A stretch of 64,000 nt of DNA from Hydrogenophaga pseudoflava NBRC 102511 (GTDB taxonomy: Bacteria > Pseudomonadota > Gammaproteobacteria > Burkholderiales > Burkholderiaceae_C): assembly GCF_001592285.1 (NCBI RefSeq), contig NZ_BCWQ01000001.1, positions 186,001 to 250,000 on the forward strand, written 5' to 3'. The notes under the pieces were generated by a model that was given only the letters and a program-made list of their open reading frames with translations, made no database searches and had not been told where the DNA came from. Both the position numbers and the translations under genes were made by a program. Positions within the stretch are counted from its first letter, which is position 1. Each line of letters opens with the position of its first letter. This document shows, piece after piece, positions 58,352-64,000 of the stretch.

Positions 58352-60481
58352 ATGACCATGTTCAACAAAGTCACCAAGACCTTCCAGTGGGGCCAGCACA
58401 CGGTCCGGATGGAAACCGGCGAAATCGCCCGCCAGTCCAGCGGCGCCGTGCTGCTCGACATGGAAGGCACCGTGGTGCTGGCCACCGTCGTGGCCAAGAA
58501 GGACGCCAAGGCCGGCCAGGACTTTTTCCCCCTGACCGTCGACTACCTCGAAAAGTCCTACGCCGCCGGCAAGATTCCGGGCAGCTTCTTCAAGCGCGAA
58601 GGCCGCCCTTCCGAGTTTGAAACCCTGACCAGCCGTCTGATCGACCGCCCGATCCGCCCGCTGTTCCCGGACGGTTTCTTCAACGAAGTCCAGGTGGTCA
58701 TCCACACCGTGTCGCTGAACCCGGAAGTGGACGCCGACATCGCCGCCATGATCGCCACCTCGGCGGCCCTGTCGATTTCCGGCATCCCGTTCAACGGCCC
58801 GATCGGTGCTGCGCGCGTGGGCTACATCAACGGCCAGTACGTGCTGAACCCCGGCCAGACCGAGCGCCAGAACAGCCAGATGGATCTGGTGGTGGCCGGC
58901 ACCGAGGCCGCCGTGCTGATGGTCGAGTCCGAAGCCGAGCAACTGTCCGAAGAAATCATGCTGGGCGCCGTGGTGTTCGGCCACGAGCAGGGCAACATCG
59001 CCATCGCCGCCATCAACGAGCTGGTGCGCGACGCCGGTAAGCCCGAGTGGGACTGGCAGCCGCCGGCCAAGAACGAGCCGCTGATCGCCAAAGTCGAAAC
59101 CCTGGGCAAGGCCAAGCTCGAAGCCGCTTACCAGATCCGCAACAAGCAGGCCCGCACCCAGGCCTGCCGCGAGGCCTATGCCGCCGTGATGGACGGCCTG
59201 AAGGCCGAGGGCGTGGAGTTCGACAGCGTGGCCGTCGAAGGTCTGCTGTTCAACATCGAAGCCGCCATCGTGCGTGGCCAGATCCTGGCTGGCGAGCCGC
59301 GCATCGACGGCCGCGACACGCGCACCGTGCGCGCCATCGAGATCCGCAACAGCGTGCTGCCGCGCACCCACGGCTCGGCTCTGTTCACCCGCGGTGAAAC
59401 CCAGGCTCTGGTGATCGCCACGCTGGGCACCGACCGCGACGCGCAGCGCATCGACGCACTGTCAGGCGACTTCGAAGACCGCTTCATGCTGCACTACAAC
59501 ATGCCTCCGTTCGCCACCGGCGAAACCGGTCGCGTGGGCAGCCCCAAGCGCCGCGAAATCGGCCACGGCCGCCTGGCCAAGCGCGCGCTGATTGCCGCGC
59601 TTCCGACCAAGGAAGACTTCCCCTACACCATCCGTGTGGTGTCCGAAATCACCGAGTCCAACGGTTCTTCGTCGATGGCCTCCGTCTGCGGCGGCTGCTT
59701 GGCGCTGATGGACGCCGGCGTGCCGATGAAGGCGCACGTGGCCGGCATCGCCATGGGCCTGATCAAAGAAGGCAACCGCTTCGCGGTGCTGACCGACATC
59801 CTGGGGGACGAGGACCACCTCGGCGACATGGACTTCAAGGTGGCCGGCACGACCAACGGCATCACCGCCCTGCAGATGGACATCAAGATCCAGGGCATCA
59901 CCAAGGAAATCATGCAGGTCGCCCTGGCTCAGGCCAAGGAAGCACGCATGCACATCCTGGGCAAGATGCAGGAAGCCATGGGCGAAGCGAAGACGGAAAT
60001 CTCCAACTTCGCGCCGCGCCTGTACACCATGAAGATCAACCCGGAGAAGATCCGCGACGTGATCGGCAAGGGCGGCGCCACCATCCGTGCGCTGACCGAA
60101 GAGACCGGTACCCAGATCGACATCGGCGAAGACGGCACGATCACCATCGCGTCCACCGACGGTGCCAAGGCCGAGGAGGCCAAGCGCCGCATCGCCGAGA
60201 TCACGGCCGAAGTGGAAGTGGGCAAGGTCTATGAAGGCCCGATCACCAAGATCCTGGACTTCGGTGCTCTGGTCAACCTGCTGCCCGGCAAGGACGGCTT
60301 GCTGCACATCAGCCAGATCGCCCACGAGCGCGTCGAGAAGGTCACGGACTACCTCAAGGAAGGCCAGATCGTGAAGGTCAAGGTGCTCGAGACCGACGAG
60401 AAGGGCCGCGTCAAGCTGTCCATGAAGGCGCTGCTGGACCGCAATGGCGGCGGCGAGCAGGCCCAGCAACAGCAACAGTAA
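58352..60481 (+). CDS. pnp: polyribonucleotide nucleotidyltransferase (PNPase)
   Basis: A 709 aa 3'-5' phosphorolytic exonuclease of the RNA degradosome. Two RNase PH cores (about 10-230 and 315-545), a KH domain (about 555-610, [17 protein letters not shown]) and an S1 domain (about 622-690, [20 protein letters not shown]) are in the standard order, ending in a Gln-rich tail. ATG 58352 has AGGAGAG upstream. The quinone oxidoreductase follows by 17 bp. Confidence 0.97.
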   Translation: MTMFNKVTKTFQWGQHTVRMETGEIARQSSGAVLLDMEGTVVLATVVAKKDAKAGQDFFPLTVDYLEKSYAAGKIPGSFFKREGRPSEFETLTSRLIDRPIRPLFPDGFFNEVQVVIHTVSLNPEVDADIAAMIATSAALSISGIPFNGPIGAARVGYINGQYVLNPGQTERQNSQMDLVVAGTEAAVLMVESEAEQLSEEIMLGAVVFGHEQGNIAIAAINELVRDAGKPEWDWQPPAKNEPLIAKVETLGKAKLEAAYQIRNKQARTQACREAYAAVMDGLKAEGVEFDSVAVEGLLFNIEAAIVRGQILAGEPRIDGRDTRTVRAIEIRNSVLPRTHGSALFTRGETQALVIATLGTDRDAQRIDALSGDFEDRFMLHYNMPPFATGETGRVGSPKRREIGHGRLAKRALIAALPTKEDFPYTIRVVSEITESNGSSSMASVCGGCLALMDAGVPMKAHVAGIAMGLIKEGNRFAVLTDILGDEDHLGDMDFKVAGTTNGITALQMDIKIQGITKEIMQVALAQAKEARMHILGKMQEAMGEAKTEISNFAPRLYTMKINPEKIRDVIGKGGATIRALTEETGTQIDIGEDGTITIASTDGAKAEEAKRRIAEITAEVEVGKVYEGPITKILDFGALVNLLPGKDGLLHISQIAHERVEKVTDYLKEGQIVKVKVLETDEKGRVKLSMKALLDRNGGGEQAQQQQQ

Positions 60482-60498
60482 GTCGCTGGGGCCAAGGC

Positions 60499-61488
60499 AT
60501 GGAAGCGGTCGAGATCAGCGGCTTCGGTGCGCCCGAGGTCCTGCGCCTGACGGCGCGTCCGGCGCCGGTTGCGGGCGCGGGCGAGGTGCTGATTCGCGTG
60601 CGCGCCTCGGGCGTGAACCGCCCTGACGTGCTGCAGCGCAGCGGCTCCTATCCGCCGCCGCCGGGCGCTTCCGACCTGCCAGGTCTGGAGGTGGCCGGGG
60701 TCATCGAGTCGGGTGATGCCGATGCGATGGCGCAAGCGGGATTCAGGCTGGGCGATCGCGTCTGCGCGCTGGTGGCTGGCGGTGGCTATGCCCAGTACTG
60801 CGTTGCACCGGTCGGCCAGTGCTTGCCGGTCCCGGCCGGGTTCGACGACTTGCAGGCCGCGGCGCTGCCCGAGACCTTCTTCACCGTCTGGAGCAACGTG
60901 TTCGACCGTGGCCGCCTGCAGGCCGGCGAAACCCTGCTGGTGCAGGGTGGGACCAGCGGCATCGGTGTGACCGCGATCCAGCTGGCCAAGGCCTTTGGCG
61001 CCACCGTGATCGCCACGGCCGGCAGCGACGAGAAGTGCGCCGCCTGCCAGAACCTGGGTGCCGACCACGCCATCAACTACCGCACGCAGGACTTCTCGGC
61101 CGTGGCCAAGGAGCTGACGGGCGGGCAGGGCGTCAACGTGGTCCTCGACATGGTCGCAGGCGACTATGTGGCTCGTGAAGTCGAGTGCCTGGCCGAAGAC
61201 GGCCGCCTGGTCATCATCGCGGTGCAGGGCGGCGTCAAGGCCGGATTCAACGCCGGTCTGGTGCTGCGTCGCCGGCTGGTGATCACCGGTTCCACGCTGC
61301 GGCCGCGCCCGGTGGCGTTCAAGGCCGCCATCGCCGCATCGCTGCGTGACAAGGTGTGGCCGCTGCTGGAGCAGGGCCGGGTCCAGCCCGTGATCCACAG
61401 CACCTTCCCAGCGGCTCGCGCCGCTGAGGCCCACGCATTGATGGAGTCCAACCAGCACATCGGGAAGATTGTGCTGACCTGGGCCTGA
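60499..61488 (+). CDS. NAD(P)H quinone oxidoreductase (MDR/zinc-independent)
   Basis: A 329 aa medium-chain dehydrogenase of the QOR/PIG3 type. It has the GroES-like half ([20 protein letters not shown]) and the Rossmann motif [19 protein letters not shown] (about 152-170), with no zinc ligands. It may reduce quinones with NADPH; the natural substrate is unknown. It sits between pnp and tpiA on the same strand with short gaps. Confidence 0.9.
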   Translation: MEAVEISGFGAPEVLRLTARPAPVAGAGEVLIRVRASGVNRPDVLQRSGSYPPPPGASDLPGLEVAGVIESGDADAMAQAGFRLGDRVCALVAGGGYAQYCVAPVGQCLPVPAGFDDLQAAALPETFFTVWSNVFDRGRLQAGETLLVQGGTSGIGVTAIQLAKAFGATVIATAGSDEKCAACQNLGADHAINYRTQDFSAVAKELTGGQGVNVVLDMVAGDYVAREVECLAEDGRLVIIAVQGGVKAGFNAGLVLRRRLVITGSTLRPRPVAFKAAIAASLRDKVWPLLEQGRVQPVIHSTFPAARAAEAHALMESNQHIGKIVLTWA

Positions 61489-61507
61489 TCCCCTTTCGGA
61501 GACTGAG

Positions 61508-62251
61508 ATGAGCAAGAAACTGATCGCCGGCAACTGGAAGATGAACGGCAGTCTGGCAGCCAACGAGGCATTGGTTCAGGCCATGCTGGCGGGCATCGGT
61601 CAGCCGCCGGCCGAGGTCGCACTGTGCGCACCGGCACCCTACCTGGCCCAGTTGCAGGCGCTGCTGCAGGGCAGCCCGATTGCCTGGGGTTCGCAGGACG
61701 TGTCTGCTCACGAACAGGGGGCATACACCGGCGAGATCAGCGTGGCCATGCTCAAGGACTTTGGGTGTCGCTACGCCATCGTCGGCCACAGCGAGCGCCG
61801 CCAATACCACGGTGAGACCGACGAGATCGTGGCTGCCAAGGCGCAACGCGCTCTGTCGTCTGGCATCACGCCCATTGTGTGTGTCGGTGAAACCTTGGCC
61901 GAGCGGGAAGCGAACGAGACGGAGTCCGTGGTCAAGCGCCAGCTGGCAGCGGTGATCCACACCGTGGGTCATTGCATCACCGAAATCGTGGTGGCCTACG
62001 AGCCCGTGTGGGCCATCGGCACCGGAAAGACGGCCACGCCGGAAATGGCGCAGGCTGTGCACGCCGTCTTGCGGGCCCAGCTGGCCGCCGCGACCACGAA
62101 CCCCAAGCGGGTGCACATTCTCTACGGTGGCAGCATGAATGCGGCCAACGCGGCCAGCCTGCTGGCTCAGCCCGATATTGATGGTGGCCTGATCGGTGGT
62201 GCATCGCTCAAGGCTGCAGACTTCCTGCAAATCGTCGCCGCGGCCGGCTGA
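61508..62251 (+). CDS. tpiA: triosephosphate isomerase
   Basis: A 247 aa glycolytic enzyme interconverting DHAP and G3P. Catalytic residues are N9, K11, H94 (GHSERR) and E165 ([10 protein letters not shown]). Length is normal. It is followed by secG after 33 bp, a common bacterial order tpiA-secG-tRNA-Leu-nuo. Confidence 0.97.
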   Translation: MSKKLIAGNWKMNGSLAANEALVQAMLAGIGQPPAEVALCAPAPYLAQLQALLQGSPIAWGSQDVSAHEQGAYTGEISVAMLKDFGCRYAIVGHSERRQYHGETDEIVAAKAQRALSSGITPIVCVGETLAEREANETESVVKRQLAAVIHTVGHCITEIVVAYEPVWAIGTGKTATPEMAQAVHAVLRAQLAAATTNPKRVHILYGGSMNAANAASLLAQPDIDGGLIGGASLKAADFLQIVAAAG

Positions 62252-62284
62252 CGATCATCCCCCTCACGCATTTTCGGAGCAGAC

Positions 62285-62680
62285 ATGAACGTTTTGATGA
62301 CCATCCTCCAGGCTGTCCAGATCCTTGCCGCCATCGGCATGATCGGCCTGATCCTCATGCAGCATGGCAAAGGCGCCGATGCCGGTGCCGCCTTCGGCGG
62401 TGGCGCGGGTTCGGCGAGCCTGTTTGGGGCCTCCGGAGGTGCCAACTTCCTCTCGCGCACCACCGCCGTGCTCGCAGGCGTCTTCCTGACCTGCACCTTG
62501 GGCCTGGCCTACTTCGGCAACCTTGTTCCGACGACGGCGCGATCTGGAAGCGTGTTGGAGAGCGTCGTTCCCGCGACGCAGATCCCGGCAGATTCAACTG
62601 CTCCGGCCGGTTCTTCCGCCGCGCCGGCAGAGACCCCGGCTGCACCGGCCACCGGCGCAGCGCAGATCCCTGGCAAGTAA
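62285..62680 (+). CDS. secG: preprotein translocase subunit SecG
   Basis: A 131 aa inner-membrane protein that assists SecYEG. Two helices (about 3-23 and 54-75) surround the GKGADAGAAFGGGAGSASLFGASGG loop that marks SecG. The C-terminal 45 residues are Ala/Pro-rich, an extension common in betaproteobacteria. Confidence 0.94.
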   Translation: MNVLMTILQAVQILAAIGMIGLILMQHGKGADAGAAFGGGAGSASLFGASGGANFLSRTTAVLAGVFLTCTLGLAYFGNLVPTTARSGSVLESVVPATQIPADSTAPAGSSAAPAETPAAPATGAAQIPGK

Positions 62681-62835
62681 CTGCTGACAGGTGTGTGCGG
62701 CCGCTCTGGAGAGTGCATGGCGGCCGCCCCGAAAAAGCCCGGGAATTATCGAAAACCCGGATCGTTTCAGGGTAAACTCTATGGGTTGTCGAGAACGCTC
62801 ACACCAGCCCTCGTGAGCCAGACAATGCAGACCCA

Positions 62836-62920
62836 GCCGACGTGGTGAAATTGGTAGACACGCTATCTTGAGGGGGTAGTGGCGAAAGCTGTGCGAGTTC
62901 GAGTCTCGCCGTCGGCACCA
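62836..62920 (+). tRNA. tRNA-Leu (anticodon GAG)
   Basis: An 85-nt class II tRNA with encoded CCA. Acceptor GCCGACG pairs with CGTCGGC, the anticodon stem CTATC/GGTAG frames loop TTGAGGG (anticodon GAG, reading CUC and CUU), and the long variable arm is TGGCGAAAGCTG. It lies between secG and nuoA on the same strand. Confidence 0.96.
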
Positions 62921-62969
62921 GACAAAGGCAGGCAGGGCCATCAGGCCCTGCGCATGGAACCGACCCACG

Positions 62970-63329
62970 ATGAGTCTCGAACAATATCTCCCCGTGCTCT
63001 TGTTCATCCTGGTCGGTCTTGCCGTCGGCGTGATCCCCCAGGCCTTGGGCTACATCCTGGGGCCGAATCGGCCCGATCCCGAGAAGAATTCCCCCTACGA
63101 ATGCGGCTTCGAGGCCTTCGAAGATGCGCGCATGAAGTTCGATGTCCGCTATTACCTGGTGGCCATCCTCTTCATTCTCTTTGATCTTGAAATCGCGTTC
63201 CTGATTCCCTGGGCGGTGGCGCTGACGGACATCGGTTCGACCGGCTTCTGGGTGGGCGTCATCTTCCTGATCGATCTGCTGGTCGGGTTTGTCTACGCCT
63301 GGAAGATTGGCGCCCTGGACTGGGAATGA
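62970..63329 (+). CDS. nuoA: NADH-quinone oxidoreductase subunit A
   Basis: A 119 aa three-helix membrane subunit of complex I. The conserved loop [27 protein letters not shown] is intact (about 42-68). It is the first gene of the nuo operon, 49 bp after tRNA-Leu, and nuoB follows by 27 bp. Confidence 0.97.
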   Translation: MSLEQYLPVLLFILVGLAVGVIPQALGYILGPNRPDPEKNSPYECGFEAFEDARMKFDVRYYLVAILFILFDLEIAFLIPWAVALTDIGSTGFWVGVIFLIDLLVGFVYAWKIGALDWE

Positions 63330-63356
63330 TGCGCCTGCGGGCGCTGTGGAGCACAC

Positions 63357-63836
63357 ATGATTGAAGGTGTCCTGAAAGAAGGCTTCATCACCACGAGCTA
63401 CGACTCGGTGGTGAACTGGGCCAAGACTGGATCTCTCTGGCCTATGACCTTTGGTCTGGCCTGCTGCGCCGTGGAGATGATGCATGCCGCCGCAGCGCGA
63501 TATGACATCGGTCGCTTTGGTGCAGAGGTGTTCCGGGCCAGCCCCCGTCAGTCCGATCTGATGATCGTGGCCGGCACCCTGTGCAACAAGATGGCGCCTG
63601 CTCTGCGCAAGGTGTACGACCAGATGGCCGAGCCTCGCTGGGTGTTGTCCATGGGGTCTTGTGCCAATGGTGGTGGCTACTACCACTACAGCTATTCCGT
63701 GGTGCGTGGCTGTGACCGCATCGTGCCGGTGGATGTCTATGTGCCAGGCTGCCCACCGACGGCCGAAGCGCTGATCTACGGGATCATCCAGCTGCAGCAG
63801 AAGATCCGTCGCACCAACACGATTGCCCGCGCCTGA
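63357..63836 (+). CDS. nuoB: NADH-quinone oxidoreductase subunit B
   Basis: A 159 aa peripheral subunit that holds cluster N2. The four cysteines are C36 and C37 (GLACCAVEM), C102 (MGSCANGG) and C132 (VPGCPP). Length and sequence are standard. nuoC starts 32 bp later. Confidence 0.97.
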   Translation: MIEGVLKEGFITTSYDSVVNWAKTGSLWPMTFGLACCAVEMMHAAAARYDIGRFGAEVFRASPRQSDLMIVAGTLCNKMAPALRKVYDQMAEPRWVLSMGSCANGGGYYHYSYSVVRGCDRIVPVDVYVPGCPPTAEALIYGIIQLQQKIRRTNTIARA

Positions 63837-63868
63837 CCGGTGCCTGGACTGAGTCAGAAAGACGGCCC

Positions 63869-64000
63869 ATGAGCGACACAGCCTACTCCACCCCTGTTGA
63901 GACCATTGCCGCCCAAGTGGAGCAACTGCTTGGCGAACGAGCAAGATCGGTCACTGTTGTCCGCGGCGAAGTTACCCTGGTGGTGGCGGCTGCCGAGTAC
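63869..64000 (+). CDS. nuoC: NADH-quinone oxidoreductase subunit C, N-terminal part
   Basis: ATG 63869 opens a frame that continues to the last base of the window (44 codons). The position after nuoB and the N-terminal helix (PVETIAAQVEQLLGERARSV) agree with NuoC, a peripheral-arm subunit. The gene is cut by the window edge. Confidence 0.88.
   Translation, partial: MSDTAYSTPVETIAAQVEQLLGERARSVTVVRGEVTLVVAAAEY

Overview
The window is high-GC, densely coded chromosomal DNA that looks like a betaproteobacterium of the family Comamonadaceae (Burkholderiales), most like Hydrogenophaga. I base this on protein content, the cd1-type nir cluster layout, the tRNA-Leu(GAG)/nuoA junction and GC-rich intergenic repeats. 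The genus is an impression from memory, not a search result. No prophage, insertion sequence, CRISPR array or plasmid gene was seen.

Layout. 1-2.2 kb: folK end, pdxH, a ChaC-like gene and a membrane OmpA-domain gene, closed by a perfect bidirectional terminator. 2.3-11.5 kb: a long minus-strand run (alpha/beta hydrolase, prfB with its programmed frameshift, HAD phosphatase, pepN, fbp, tRNA-Thr, two half-size YeeE/YedE transporters, a DsbG-like lipoprotein, a membrane-anchored unknown, gloA). 11.5-26.9 kb: housekeeping and accessory genes (acyl-CoA ligase, aldo-keto reductase, ybaK, plsY, ridA, retropepsin, yajQ, murB, argG, ppnP, an NHL/DUF5648 lipoprotein, an acyltransferase, an HCDH-type dehydrogenase, an orphan sdhB, serA).

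27.0-33.1 kb is a nitrate uptake locus on the minus strand: a NIT-ANTAR regulator (nasR-like), nrtA, nrtB, nrtC and an NNP-type nitrate/nitrite MFS carrier. The nrtA leader has a sigma54 (-24/-12) promoter, two hexaloop hairpins with A at loop position 1 and G at position 4, and an intrinsic terminator whose 5' arm overlaps the second hairpin. That is the expected layout for nitrate-responsive ANTAR antitermination. A second sigma54 promoter lies before the MFS gene.

34.8-54.0 kb is a contiguous denitrification island: nirE-like methyltransferase and a ModA-like protein (minus), then nirS, nirM, nirC, nirF, nirDL, nirG, nirH, nirJ, nirN, norE and norF (plus), an unknown polytopic membrane protein with a DUF59 protein (minus), then norC, norB, norQ, a membrane polyferredoxin, norD and a Dnr-type regulator (plus). 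It encodes NO2- to NO to N2O reduction and a heme d1 assembly line. Two identical Dnr/FNR-type palindromes sit in the two divergent gaps (nirE/nirS and DUF59/norC). No nar, nap or nos genes are in view.

54.0-64.0 kb returns to core genes: tsaD, an orphan periplasmic binding protein, an aminotransferase, rpsO, pnp (with a strong leader hairpin), a quinone oxidoreductase, tpiA, secG, tRNA-Leu and the start of the nuo operon.

The most interesting items are the sigma54 plus ANTAR leader, the unknown membrane protein/DUF59 pair sharing the norC Dnr box, the polyferredoxin inside the nor operon, and two lipoproteins that carry the same triple DUF5648 module on different C-terminal domains.
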